From the NCBI GenBank assembly GCA_947589195.1, contig CANPZX010000005.1, positions 1 to 44,658 of the forward strand: a DNA stretch of 44,658 nt. Reading direction: 5' to 3'. A model generated the notes under the pieces. The model had not been told where the DNA came from and did no database searches. It saw only the letters and a list, made by a program, of their open reading frames with translations. Shown here piece after piece: positions 9,801 through 17,017 of this stretch. The stretch comes from an uncultured Bacilli bacterium. GTDB lineage: Bacteria > Bacillota_I > Bacilli_A > RF39 > UBA660. The first letter of the stretch is position 1. Each line of letters begins with the position of its first letter. Both the position numbers and the translations under genes were made by a program.

Positions 9801-10656
9801 AAAAGCTAACTTTTGACATATCTATAGCTTCATCTTCACTAGTTATCATTACATCATAATCTACTTCATAAGAATCTTCTGTAGATCTTTCATTAGATTT
9901 TATAAAACTAGCTATAATATCACTAAGATTTTCAGTAGCACTAGTTGGCGTAAAAGCTTTTCTTTGTTGATAAGCTGCATATGCTATTTGCCAAGCATTT
10001 TCAATTTTTTTTGCAGCGCTTTCATCTTTACCACATATATTGGCCCAAGTGTAAGTTGTTTTAGCAGCTGATGCATCTTCTGGAGCCATCGCACTTAAAT
10101 CATGACATAAATTATAAACTTTATAAGTTTCTGAAGAACTATGTTTATTAGCTTCTTCTTTCATCATTGGAGATGGAGTTTTTCTTAATGAAACATATCG
10201 CTTAATTGCTTCATTCATATCAGCATTATCATAATCAGAATCGCTCCGTAAATTAGTTGATGATTTACTAGTTCCCAGTAAATAACTTTCGAATCTAACT
10301 GCAAGTTGATCTGTAATATGATCACCTGTTAGGCTATTAGCTAAACTTTGCATTGCGACATTTCCATAAATTTCACATTTAACTCCCGTACTACTAGATA
10401 AATGAAATCCTGGGTCAGCACAAAACGCATTAGTATATGTATGTCCATTAAGTGTTAAAGAAAATTTATTATCTTTATATTCAACAAATTTTATTCCGCT
10501 TCCACTAACATATTGAATACCACTAGAACTAGCATATCTTCCTAAATAAGAAAATGTGGCATTAGGATTAAAAGCTGCTTTAGTATTTACCGCCATAACC
10601 CCAGTTAAAATTGTCATAAAGCTTAATATTATTTTTCCATATTTCATTTTTTTCAT
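6835..10656 (-). CDS. 1273-residue cysteine-rich secreted adhesin-like protein with two Gly-X-Y repeat blocks
   Basis: A signal peptide spans residues 1-28. Residues about 35-130 contain NAFCADPG (Cys79) and a TDQLAVRFE stretch (Gln117). These resemble the Cys and TQxA motifs of thioester adhesin domains, but the spacing is shorter than usual, so this is tentative. Residues about 331-405 are Gly-Thr-Pro triplets and residues about 456-528 are Gly-Gly-Thr triplets. The remaining 740 or so residues are cysteine-rich (for example [11 protein letters not shown] and [11 protein letters not shown]). There is no LPxTG and no C-terminal anchor. Its place inside the pilus operon suggests a pilus-associated tip or surface adhesin. 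Its start codon overlaps the upstream stop (TAATG). Confidence 0.6.
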   Translation of the reverse strand: MKKMKYGKIILSFMTILTGVMAVNTKAAFNPNATFSYLGRYASSSGIQYVSGSGIKFVEYKDNKFSLTLNGHTYTNAFCADPGFHLSSSTGVKCEIYGNVAMQSLANSLTGDHITDQLAVRFESYLLGTSKSSTNLRSDSDYDNADMNEAIKRYVSLRKTPSPMMKEEANKHSSSETYKVYNLCHDLSAMAPEDASAAKTTYTWANICGKDESAAKKIENAWQIAYAAYQQRKAFTPTSATENLSDIIASFIKSNERSTEDSYEVDYDVMITSEDEAIDMSKVSFSCTNCTITKKSYEGNIYHITVSLTTKACTYTIDAKYDFCSGNPSGDDTPGTPGTPGTPGTPGTPGTPGTPGTPGTPGTPGTPGTPSTPGTPGTPGTPSTPGTPGTPGTPGTSGTPGTPGSSIPEIPGVPSGGKVALYCPSTGKQTQGNITFIDGSDMTLDLYNTLTGKDGSKTDGTGGTGGTGGSGGTGGTTGTGGSGGTGGTGGSGGTGGTGGTGGTGGTGGTGGTGGTGGTGGTGGTTGTEGESGSGSSNSCNYVIGTVTGIPSGPYKDKYCFDVEVKQCDQKTTITKPTFCDTGGGSITITAPTDIKACIIGETDEDGNSYGMEGYDDNPYCSVWCKEDYHMSMPGAQFTTSGSYFNLSSVRVNGTKTCYTSKINYSGFKNDIKTQQEALVKALNDYLEAMAKNDLLVNAKANACNGVNSWWSVPETSRSKSIYEYSLRLVDATTNQYTIVKDKLTTVRLTDDEMSWGKTCSGVDPSCVAAWELHSKDNWTQPKPDACTIDQKNCSYEVPGNSNEMHVCTNNAVGVEGATWTCQRYDRKPCPNETGKDLGQKPTFDLDAKKRAIRDASDRIAATLKKITACYDWNTDYCFDPDVQFDYQEQYNTNINFTQSSGPDVVNNSSAYGSSSDNVDDEYNNVTQDLNSLLKEYGYPSISFNGNDVVITSDNKAKFATNIKYVKKDATGSASYQNLQQFQSNYPHGIIDTLQPGSDLHTNYSYLGAIFPVAMNTDYGVYNWILNFSNVGQYYDNSSCVLGRLDSVAGSLDSNLNYVCVYVVDCPECTYSCECPNLMPDGFSCDVTISDSDEPYCEIIPPCGDECSSGCVGKYCNFCTDKGCILTDDEKYFYRPVSLTNLFNSRAAGPNWSDEKGTDARNEIEQKGEKAYITPLYSITITPSQQKEIRNRNKSVLGGNAYYDANGIVFHDSDDGLYKNLYATSSFLSSGTYLSISKANLVWNVYPNATPYLAAEKRDPLADIIGPKWKVGIR
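9060..9290 (-). repeat. Gly-Gly-Thr coding tandem repeat
   Basis: A tandem array of 9-base GGNGGNACN-type units within the large secreted protein encodes Gly-Gly-Thr/Ser triplets (about residues 456-528). Glycine falls at every third residue, as in collagen-like sequences. The repeats are imperfect at third positions, so it is an older array with recent unit duplications (the near-identical block at about 9090-9180). Confidence 0.85.
9445..9667 (-). repeat. Gly-Thr-Pro coding tandem repeat
   Basis: A tandem array of about 25 Gly-Thr-Pro triplets (residues about 331-405) is built from an alternating 18-base unit with GGTGTTCC and GGAGTACC forms on the plus strand. Gly-X-Y periodicity suggests a rod or collagen-like stalk. 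The DNA identity between units should allow length change by slippage in steps of whole codons. Confidence 0.85.
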
Positions 10657-11390
10657 TATAATATTCTACTCCTTCTTTTTTTAACTATTATCACAGTCGA
10701 AGTAACCCCTATTATTATAATTATTGTTAGACTAGTATTAATAACTAACATATGATTTTTATAAAATTCAATTAATTTTTGCCAAAAACCCTTTTCAACT
10801 GGTGGTTCTTCTTCCTGTTCATTTCGATATTTTTCTAATCTTTCGGTAAAATCACCAAGAGAAATATCTTCGGAATTAATAAATTCTTGACAGTAATAAA
10901 ATCCAGGATTATCATCACAAGCTGATAAAGATGAATAGTAATTATATCTCGGTGTTGTAAAAGTAGCACTTCGATATAATTCTCCGGCACAACTATATTT
11001 GTTAGCATAAACTTCTAATTTATAGTCTGTAATTTCATCAACATCATCAGTCGTAATTGTAAGTACACCATCTTGTGTATCTTTATTGTAATAAATTTTA
11101 TTTTCTCTCGTCCGATTATTTATTAACTTAACATAAATATCATCGGTAATATTTAAAATAGTTATTTTTAATCCTCTAACATAAATATCTACTTCTTCTT
11201 CATCACCATCAATATTTATCGCTTTACCGCTATAAATATCTGTTGCTTCATAAGAATAACTTACATTAGCCGCTAGATTATTAAACTCGACCTGTTCTTC
11301 ATAACTACAACTGCTAGCAGCTTTGACAACACTATTAATAGGAATTAAAAATACAACTAATGTTAATAACAAAAATTTTATTTTTTTCAT
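10656..11390 (-). CDS. Secreted, C-terminally membrane-anchored protein, first gene of pilus operon
   Basis: The protein has 244 residues. A signal peptide ends at about residue 25 (VVKAAS). It is followed by a beta-rich extracellular part with five cysteines, a transmembrane helix at about 213-237, and a basic tail KKRRSRIL. It is the promoter-proximal gene of the Tad-like operon and overlaps the start of the giant adhesin gene, so the two are probably made together. It could be a membrane partner or anchor for that protein, which has no anchor of its own. That is inference. I do not recognise a family. Confidence 0.6.
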   Translation of the reverse strand: MKKIKFLLLTLVVFLIPINSVVKAASSCSYEEQVEFNNLAANVSYSYEATDIYSGKAINIDGDEEEVDIYVRGLKITILNITDDIYVKLINNRTRENKIYYNKDTQDGVLTITTDDVDEITDYKLEVYANKYSCAGELYRSATFTTPRYNYYSSLSACDDNPGFYYCQEFINSEDISLGDFTERLEKYRNEQEEEPPVEKGFWQKLIEFYKNHMLVINTSLTIIIIIGVTSTVIIVKKRRSRIL

Positions 11391-11418
11391 TTATTCCACC
11401 AACCCAATATCTATATCG

Positions 11419-11447
11419 AGTTTACCACATAGTACATATAAATGCAA
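11419..11447 (-). promoter_or_regulatory. Promoter of the pilus operon
   Basis: On the minus strand there is a -35 TTGCAT (11442-11447) and a -10 TAAACT (11419-11424), separated by 17 bases and about 28 bases upstream of the first gene's ATG. It lies in the 111-base gap between two divergent genes and is the only good candidate promoter I see for the pilus operon. Confidence 0.55.
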
Positions 11448-11501
11448 GAAAGAAATTGCCTTTCTTAAGTTCTTATGATAATATTTAAATGGTGAAAAGT
11501 T

Positions 11502-11951
11502 ATGAAAAAAATTTTAAAAAAATGGTATTTATATTTAATAATTATCGCAGTCATCGGCCTAGGCTTTTTTCTAGTATATAAATTGGCTTTTGCAAACGAA
11601 AATAAAAACTTAATCGAAATAAATATTAATGAATTACAAGATAAAGTTAATAATGAAGAAGATTTTGTTTTAGTAATTAGTCAAACAGGATGTCCCCATT
11701 GTGAACAATACTTACCGGAACTTCAAAAAACTATCGAGAAAATTAATTTTAAAGTTTATCTTTTAAATTTAAGTAATATTAAAACTGAAAGTGATGCTAA
11801 AGCTTTATCTCTTATTGCCAATATATCAGGTACTCCCACAACATTATTTTTTAAAAATGGTAAAGAAACTACTTCTTTAAATAGAATTGTAGGCTATACT
11901 AATGAAAAGAATATCATAGCTAGATTAGAGTCATTGGGGTATATTGACTAA
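11502..11951 (+). CDS. Membrane-anchored thioredoxin-like protein (CPHC)
   Basis: The protein has 149 residues. One N-terminal helix (about 9-27) anchors a thioredoxin-fold domain facing outward. The active site is Cys64-Pro-His-Cys67, the DsbA-type dipeptide that usually favours disulfide formation. The cis-proline loop is GTPTT. It is divergent from the pilus operon, whose adhesin and pilins are rich in cysteine. It is a reasonable candidate for oxidising or shuffling those disulfides, though this is inferred from location. Its stop overlaps the start of the next gene (TAATG). Confidence 0.75.
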   Translation: MKKILKKWYLYLIIIAVIGLGFFLVYKLAFANENKNLIEININELQDKVNNEEDFVLVISQTGCPHCEQYLPELQKTIEKINFKVYLLNLSNIKTESDAKALSLIANISGTPTTLFFKNGKETTSLNRIVGYTNEKNIIARLESLGYID

Positions 11952-12667
11952 TGAATTATAAAGTTTTTATTAAAGGATTATTATTTACTTTACTTTTATA
12001 TATACTATACACTTTTATTTGTCCCTATTTATTAAGTAGTATTTTTAGAAATTTTATTACTACTGATAATTATATAATAAATAATCTTACCTTATTAATT
12101 ATTTATCTTATAACTTTAATAATTCTAATAGCTTTTGTTTATCAAGACTTTTTTAAAGATTTAAAAAATTTCTTTAAAAATCCTACTCCTATTTTAAATA
12201 CAGCTCTTAGTTGTTGGATATATGGCTTTATTGTTATCATTGCTTCTAATTTATTTGCTACAGCTTTAACTAGTGGTATTGCTACAAACGAAGAATTAGT
12301 TCAAAGTACATTAATAGAAGATCCCATATATATGATTCCTGTTGTGGTTTTAATAGGTCCAATTATCGAAGAAATAATCTTTCGTTTAGGACTTAAAAAA
12401 GCCTTTACTAAAAAGTTACCATTTATGTTATTTTCTGGTTTTATATTTGGTGCTTTACATATTATAAGTGGTTTTGATAGTTATAGTCTTAGTTATTTAC
12501 TTAGTCATCTAAAAGATTGGCTATTTATTGTTCCTTATGGAGCTTTAGGGTTTTATTTTGCTAAAGCTTATTACGAAACAGATAATATATTTGCTTCTAT
12601 AACTCCCCATATTCTTCATAATACTTTATCTGTAGCTTTAATCATAATTAGTAATTTAATAAAATAA
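11951..12667 (+). CDS. CPBP family intramembrane metalloprotease
   Basis: This 238-residue multi-helix membrane protein has the CPBP (CAAX protease/Abi) motifs. Motif 1 is EExxxR (E140-E141 to R145, in GPIIEEIIFR), motif 2 is FxxxH (FGALH, H170), and motif 3 is H220-x2-H223-N224. Members cleave substrates within or near the membrane or modify peptides, and bacterial substrates are mostly unknown. It is translationally coupled to the upstream thioredoxin-like gene and followed after six bases by the phosphoesterase-like gene. Confidence 0.8.
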   Translation: MNYKVFIKGLLFTLLLYILYTFICPYLLSSIFRNFITTDNYIINNLTLLIIYLITLIILIAFVYQDFFKDLKNFFKNPTPILNTALSCWIYGFIVIIASNLFATALTSGIATNEELVQSTLIEDPIYMIPVVVLIGPIIEEIIFRLGLKKAFTKKLPFMLFSGFIFGALHIISGFDSYSLSYLLSHLKDWLFIVPYGALGFYFAKAYYETDNIFASITPHILHNTLSVALIIISNLIK

Positions 12668-12682
12668 AAGAGGTTGAAAATA

Positions 12683-13540
12683 ATGCAAGAAACAAACGTT
12701 AAAAAGAAAAAAAGAATTTGGTTAAAATGTTTAATATTTTTATTCTTAATAATTACTTTTTTAGGAGTATATATTTGTAAAATTGAAATTAATTTAATAA
12801 ATATCTGGGAACAAAGTATTATAGATGAAGACTTACCTCTAGCTTACAATGGCCTTAAAATCACCCATTTTTCCGATATTCATTTTGGTCGAACCATTTT
12901 TAATGATAATTTAACTAACATTGTTAATAAAATTAATGAATTAAATAGTGATGTTGTTATTTTTACTGGAGATTTATTAGATGATTTTATTAATATAAGT
13001 GATGATGATATTGCTAAATTAATTGAAAATTTAAAAAATATTCAAGCTAAATATCGAAAATATGCAATTTTAGGAGATATGGATTATTTAAATAAAAATT
13101 TATATTGTCAAATTATGCAAGAAGCAAATTTTCAAGTCTTAGATAATCAAAGTGATTTATTGTATGTTAAAGATAACCAACCAATTGAATTTATTGGGAT
13201 ATCTTCTCTTTTAGAAATGCAAGATGATATTTCTAAAGCCATGGATAAAGATATAACAAATTCTAATTTTAAAATATTAATGGCTCATGAACCAATAATA
13301 TTAGATAGTATTACTGATTATAATATAAATATTGTTTTAACTGGTCATTCTTTAGGAGGATTAATTAGTATAGGAAATCATCCTTTACTGAAATTAGATG
13401 GTGTTAATAATTATTTAAAAGGAAAAATTACAAAAGATAATACAGTTATGTATGTTAATACTGGTTTAGGAACTAGCAAACTAAATATTCGCTTTTTAAA
13501 TAAACCAACTATTAATTTTTATAGGCTATATAATAATTAA
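12683..13540 (+). CDS. Membrane-anchored metallophosphoesterase-like protein, degenerate
   Basis: The protein is 285 residues from ATG 12683, chosen because AAGAGG lies upstream. An N-terminal helix (about 12-32) is followed by a calcineurin-like fold similar to YkuE-type proteins. It keeps D65-x-H67 and GDLLD (96-100) and has AHEP (H202). But the usual GNHD is GDMD (131-134) and the usual GHxH is GHSL (221-224), so an Asn and two His metal ligands are missing. It may be inactive or use a different metal site. It is third in the small plus-strand operon. Confidence 0.7.
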   Translation: MQETNVKKKKRIWLKCLIFLFLIITFLGVYICKIEINLINIWEQSIIDEDLPLAYNGLKITHFSDIHFGRTIFNDNLTNIVNKINELNSDVVIFTGDLLDDFINISDDDIAKLIENLKNIQAKYRKYAILGDMDYLNKNLYCQIMQEANFQVLDNQSDLLYVKDNQPIEFIGISSLLEMQDDISKAMDKDITNSNFKILMAHEPIILDSITDYNINIVLTGHSLGGLISIGNHPLLKLDGVNNYLKGKITKDNTVMYVNTGLGTSKLNIRFLNKPTINFYRLYNN

Positions 13541-13575
13541 AAAAGGTTGCTTTTATATCATTAACAACCTTTTTT
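13539..13575. terminator. Bidirectional terminator
   Basis: A perfect 11-base inverted repeat AAAAAAGGTTG / CAACCTTTTTT lies between two convergent genes and would give a hairpin followed by Ts on either strand. Confidence 0.85.
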
Positions 13576-13580
13576 AATTA

Positions 13581-13961
13581 TTATAAACTATGACTTTCAT
13601 TCAAATATCTGGAACGTTCATTTATCAATGTATAATATTTATTTAAAGTTTCTTGATTAGCTTCATAAAAAGTTTTAGCTTGATTATAATCCCGATAATC
13701 TACGGCAAAACCTATATTAGCTTTAACGTTTTGAGGAGCCATCATATTTATTAATTCTCCTAGTTCTTCATTATCTTTTTGGTCATAAACACTTATTAAT
13801 CCCTCTTTAACCATTTGTTCATTACTTATACCACCAGAAATAGAAATACCTGCTGAAGCAGCAATCATCGCCGCTAAAACATTAATATCTTCTGTATTGG
13901 AATTATTAACATTAAAAACTTCCTCTGTAACCTTTTTAATTACCCGATCCATATCTTTCAT
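13581..13961 (-). CDS. Hypothetical protein, 126 residues
   Basis: This protein has no signal peptide or helix long enough to be a clear membrane segment. A short small-residue stretch (AAMIAASAGISISGGIS, about 45-61) is the only hydrophobic part. The rest is helical and charged, ending NERSRYLNESHSL. It has a strong GGAGG ribosome binding site and its own terminator, so it is a real single gene. I do not recognise a family. Confidence 0.6.
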   Translation of the reverse strand: MKDMDRVIKKVTEEVFNVNNSNTEDINVLAAMIAASAGISISGGISNEQMVKEGLISVYDQKDNEELGELINMMAPQNVKANIGFAVDYRDYNQAKTFYEANQETLNKYYTLINERSRYLNESHSL

Positions 13962-14031
13962 TCTTTATTCCTCCTTCGCTATTTTAATTATAACAATAAC
14001 TAAAATAAATGTAAAATTATTTTACATTACT

Positions 14032-14535
14032 TTACTTTTTTAAAATATTACTACGCTCTTTAATCCAAAAAGGACCTATTTCTAAAGCTTTATATGATTC
14101 TCTTTTATAATTAATAACTTTATAACCAATACCAGTACAAATATCTACTGTCCCATCATCATATTCAACAACATCTGTCTTTAAACAGAATTTAGGATCA
14201 TTACCATCAGTAATATTTTTATATTCAGTAAACCAAATTCCTAACCAAATAAATAATAAACCAAAAACAATAATATAACAAATATTATAAAATCTATTTT
14301 TTTTCTTATTATCTTCTTTCAAGTTTTCTATCTTTTCTTCTTGTTCGTTTTTTTCTTCTTCTAATACCTTTTCTCTATTATCTTCTTGTTTCTCATCTTC
14401 TTCGACTTGTTTTTCACTTTCGTTATTATCTAATTCGTTTAAACTAATCATATCTTCGCGAATTATATTTTCACTATCAGCTTCTTCTTTAACTTTTGGC
14501 AACTCTAAATCTTTATTTTCATTATCGTCCATCAA
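14032..14535 (-). CDS. Single-pass membrane protein with acidic cytoplasmic domain
   Basis: The protein has 167 residues. Residues 1-78 are extremely rich in Glu, Asp, Lys and Asn. A helix at about 82-102 is followed by a 65-residue outer domain with two cysteines (FCLKTDVVEYDDGTVDICTG) and a conserved-looking end (GPFWIKERSN). There is no signal peptide, so the acidic part should be cytoplasmic. Function unknown. It is separate from the next genes, which have their own terminator. Confidence 0.55.
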   Translation of the reverse strand: MMDDNENKDLELPKVKEEADSENIIREDMISLNELDNNESEKQVEEDEKQEDNREKVLEEEKNEQEEKIENLKEDNKKKNRFYNICYIIVFGLLFIWLGIWFTEYKNITDGNDPKFCLKTDVVEYDDGTVDICTGIGYKVINYKRESYKALEIGPFWIKERSNILKK

Positions 14536-14576
14536 AATCTCTCCTATTCTTTATAGAATATATCATAAAGATTCAA

Positions 14577-14607
14577 AAAAAACAACTAAGCTTTTTTAGT
14601 TGTCTTA
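14577..14607 (-). terminator. Terminator of the YtxH-like operon
   Basis: On the minus strand, ACAACTAA / TTAGTTGT form a stem followed by a run of Ts. The stem begins within the last codons and stop of the YtxH-like gene. Confidence 0.8.
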
Positions 14608-15020
14608 CTTATTTTTTTATTTTTAGGCATTTCATCGGAATTTTCTAACTTTTTAATAGCCTTTTTTAAAATCTTTATAGTTCTTTCTTTTATTTCTTCT
14701 CCGGCTTTTTCTATAGCTGGTGCACTCTTTTCTTTAGCAGTATTAATTAATTCATCAGCTTTAGCCATTATTTTATTAGCATTTTCTTTAATAGTTTCAA
14801 CTACAGTTTCTTTATCAAGTTCTTTTAGATCTTGTTTTAATTCATTTAATTTCTTCTTAATATCTTCACTATTAATACTTTTAATATCATTAACTATTTC
14901 TGTACCTTTTTTCTTTATATCTTTTCTCGTTTCTTTTCCTGATTTTGGGGCAAATAACAAAGCTACTCCCGCTCCAATAGCCGCTCCTTCTAAAAATTTA
15001 CAAACTTCTTTTTTACTCAT
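14586..15020 (-). CDS. YtxH-like envelope protein
   Basis: The protein has 144 residues. A short N-terminal glycine-rich hydrophobic segment (FLEGAAIGAGVALLFAPKSG, residues 8-27) with KSGKETRKD after it is the hallmark of the YtxH family. It is followed by about 110 residues of amphipathic, Lys/Glu-rich helix likely to form a coiled coil. YtxH proteins are general-stress-linked in Bacillus, but their molecular role is unknown. Its start overlaps the upstream DUF948-like gene by 8 bases, as in ytxG-ytxH of Bacillus. Confidence 0.75.
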   Translation of the reverse strand: MSKKEVCKFLEGAAIGAGVALLFAPKSGKETRKDIKKKGTEIVNDIKSINSEDIKKKLNELKQDLKELDKETVVETIKENANKIMAKADELINTAKEKSAPAIEKAGEEIKERTIKILKKAIKKLENSDEMPKNKKISKTTKKA

Positions 15021-15315
15021 AATCTTCCTTCTCCTCTTTCTTTTCTACTCTCTTATGACTTTTAAATACTCTTTTAAAAAATGAAACAACACTATCCGTT
15101 ATCTTATCCGTTGCAAAAGCAATTTTATCCGTCGTATAGTCAATAACATGGAATAACCCATTTAAAGTCTGAACTTTATTATTGACATCATCAACTACTT
15201 TCTCAACTTTGTTTAAAGTCATAAGTAACTTTATACTTAATATTATGCCCACGACTAGGATAATTATTAATAATAAATAAATGACTATAGGTAAAAACTT
15301 TAATAAAAATTCCAT
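15013..15315 (-). CDS. DUF948/YtxG-like membrane protein
   Basis: The protein has 100 residues. A long N-terminal helix (about 5-32) is followed by a helical region with heptad-like VEKVVDDVNNKVQTL and a basic end. The layout and the overlap with a YtxH-like gene match the YtxG/DUF948 family. It lies 3 bases downstream of the acidic-protein gene and is probably in one operon with it and the lipoprotein gene further upstream. Confidence 0.65.
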   Translation of the reverse strand: MEFLLKFLPIVIYLLLIIILVVGIILSIKLLMTLNKVEKVVDDVNNKVQTLNGLFHVIDYTTDKIAFATDKITDSVVSFFKRVFKSHKRVEKKEEKEDYE

Positions 15316-15318
15316 TCT

Positions 15319-16167
15319 TTATTCCTCCTCCTTATTATCATACATAGAATCTATTAAATCAAATAAATCATTCTCTAAACTTTCATTTTCATCTGTTTCT
15401 TCTACTTTAGCTTTTTTTTCTTCTTTGGTATCATCAAATAATTCTTCGACATTATCTAACTCTTCTTCAATACTTTTCGTCAAATCTTCTTTTTTTATTT
15501 CTTCTTTCGGTTTATCATATTTTAACTCAATTGTATCATCAATCGAATCATTTAATAATTCATCTATACTTTTAGTATCTTCTTTAAAAAAATTATTAAC
15601 TGGTTCATTTAAAGTCTTCTCTAAATCTTCTTCTAAAGTTCCAAAAGCTTTTTTTCGAACCATATCTACATCAATACTATTATGTTTTACTTTAACACTT
15701 CTTTCAACTGTTACAATATCATCTTTCGTATAATTTTTATCTAAAACTCCATAAACTGGTGAAATAACTGGTGAAGGTTTAAATGCTTTCTTAGGATGTT
15801 CAACCACTCTTATATTTCTTTCTCTTTCGTGTTTAACCGGTTGTTCTCTTCTAATTTTAATCTTTTCTTCATATTCATAAGAATTATTTAAAACATTTTC
15901 TTTAACTTCTCTTTCTCTTGTTTTAGGTGGTTCATAATTTATTTCAAACTCAGTTTCATCAAAATCTGGAAAGTTAAAAGTATTTTCTACTTTAAATAAA
16001 TCCCGATCATTAGTTAAATTAGGACTTTCAGAAACTTCTTTTTTTTCTGGTTCTTTTTCATTCACACTTTCTTCATCTTTAATAACAACCTTATCTTCTT
16101 TAGGAGTTTCTATTTCTACTTCTTCTATTTCAAATAAGGCATTTTTTAATTTATTAAATAATCCCAT
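15319..16167 (-). CDS. Acidic, mostly disordered protein with a conserved central motif
   Basis: The protein has 282 residues. It starts MGLFNKLKNALFEIEE and is then dominated by Glu, Lys and Asp with no membrane segment. A central motif AFKPSPVISPVYGVLDKNY (about residues 132-150) stands out because it is low in charge. It is probably a short binding motif, as similar SPxISPxYG stretches occur in otherwise variable Bacillota proteins. The flanks are likely disordered or coiled coil. Function unknown. It lies between the lipoprotein gene (13 bases) and the DUF948-like gene (3 bases). Confidence 0.6.
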   Translation of the reverse strand: MGLFNKLKNALFEIEEVEIETPKEDKVVIKDEESVNEKEPEKKEVSESPNLTNDRDLFKVENTFNFPDFDETEFEINYEPPKTREREVKENVLNNSYEYEEKIKIRREQPVKHERERNIRVVEHPKKAFKPSPVISPVYGVLDKNYTKDDIVTVERSVKVKHNSIDVDMVRKKAFGTLEEDLEKTLNEPVNNFFKEDTKSIDELLNDSIDDTIELKYDKPKEEIKKEDLTKSIEEELDNVEELFDDTKEEKKAKVEETDENESLENDLFDLIDSMYDNKEEE

Positions 16168-16180
16168 TTTTACACCTTCC

Positions 16181-16825
16181 TCAATTAATTAAATCTAAAT
16201 CTGGTATCATATTTTGTTCTAAATTGGCATTACTATTCTCATCATATTGAATAGTTCCACTAGTATTTTTATTAGTTTCAAAAATATTGAATTCTAATTC
16301 ATTATAATTCAAAATATCCTCACCAATCATACTCTCGATAATAGTATCATTATAAGCAATAGAACTAAGTATTATTGCCGCATAACTTATAATATTTTTT
16401 ATTTCCTTACTTTCTACTATCACTTCTATTTTAGCATAATTATACATGATTTCAACTAAATATTTATCATCTTCCCATAAATTTATTTCTAAATATCCAA
16501 AATAATCGCCATTATTTAGGGGAATTCCCAAATAAACATTATCTTTTTTGACATAATCTTTTTTTACTTTATTAAAATAACTTATTAAATCAACATATAA
16601 ATATAATTTACTATTTCCTTGTTTTAAAACAATATTATTACTATTCTTAGCTATAATTTGAATCCCTTTAGGTAAATAAAAACTATAACCTTGAAAAGTA
16701 TTATTAGGATAATAAATATTATCATTTTTTAATATTTCATTAATTAGTAAAGAATAATCATCAGTAATTTTCGTACAACTTGTTAACAAAAGTACTCCGA
16801 ATATTAATATTATAATCTTTTTCAT
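16181..16825 (-). CDS. Predicted lipoprotein, 214 residues
   Basis: The signal peptide ends in a lipobox LLLTSC with Cys at residue 17. The mature part is a globular alpha/beta domain (FYLPKGIQIIAKNSNNIVL, then YFGYLEINLWEDDKYLVEI). The C-terminal 35 residues are Asn- and Glu-rich and probably flexible. It should be attached to the outer face of the membrane. It is the first gene of the four-gene envelope operon. I do not recognise its family. Confidence 0.65.
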   Translation of the reverse strand: MKKIIILIFGVLLLTSCTKITDDYSLLINEILKNDNIYYPNNTFQGYSFYLPKGIQIIAKNSNNIVLKQGNSKLYLYVDLISYFNKVKKDYVKKDNVYLGIPLNNGDYFGYLEINLWEDDKYLVEIMYNYAKIEVIVESKEIKNIISYAAIILSSIAYNDTIIESMIGEDILNYNELEFNIFETNKNTSGTIQYDENSNANLEQNMIPDLDLIN

Positions 16826-16967
16826 CTTATTTAATATAAATATCGCCTATTAGTACATGAGAGCCTGCTTTTATCTAATAAGCCATATTTTTCCTTTATA
16901 TATTTCTCTCATTCTAGTCGTTTTTAATTATAACAAATATTCCCTTAATTTTAAATATCTTTTTATT
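16826..16967 (-). promoter_or_regulatory. Promoter and structured leader of the lipoprotein operon
   Basis: A minus-strand -10 TATAAT (16927-16932) with a weak -35 TTTAAA 17 bases upstream would give a leader of about 95 bases. The leader contains a 7-base complementary pair ATGAGAG (16906-16912) and CTCTCAT (16857-16863) enclosing an A-rich segment. I do not match it to a known riboswitch class. Confidence 0.35.
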
Positions 16968-17009
16968 TAAAAAAAACTAAATGAAAATTTATCTTTCCAT
17001 TTAGTTTCT
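16968..17009 (-). terminator. Terminator of the giant pseudopilin gene
   Basis: On the minus strand, ACTAAATG and CATTTAGT form a stem followed by eight Ts, directly after the stop codon region of the 17018-21430 gene. Confidence 0.85.
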
Positions 17010-17017
17010 TAAATATA

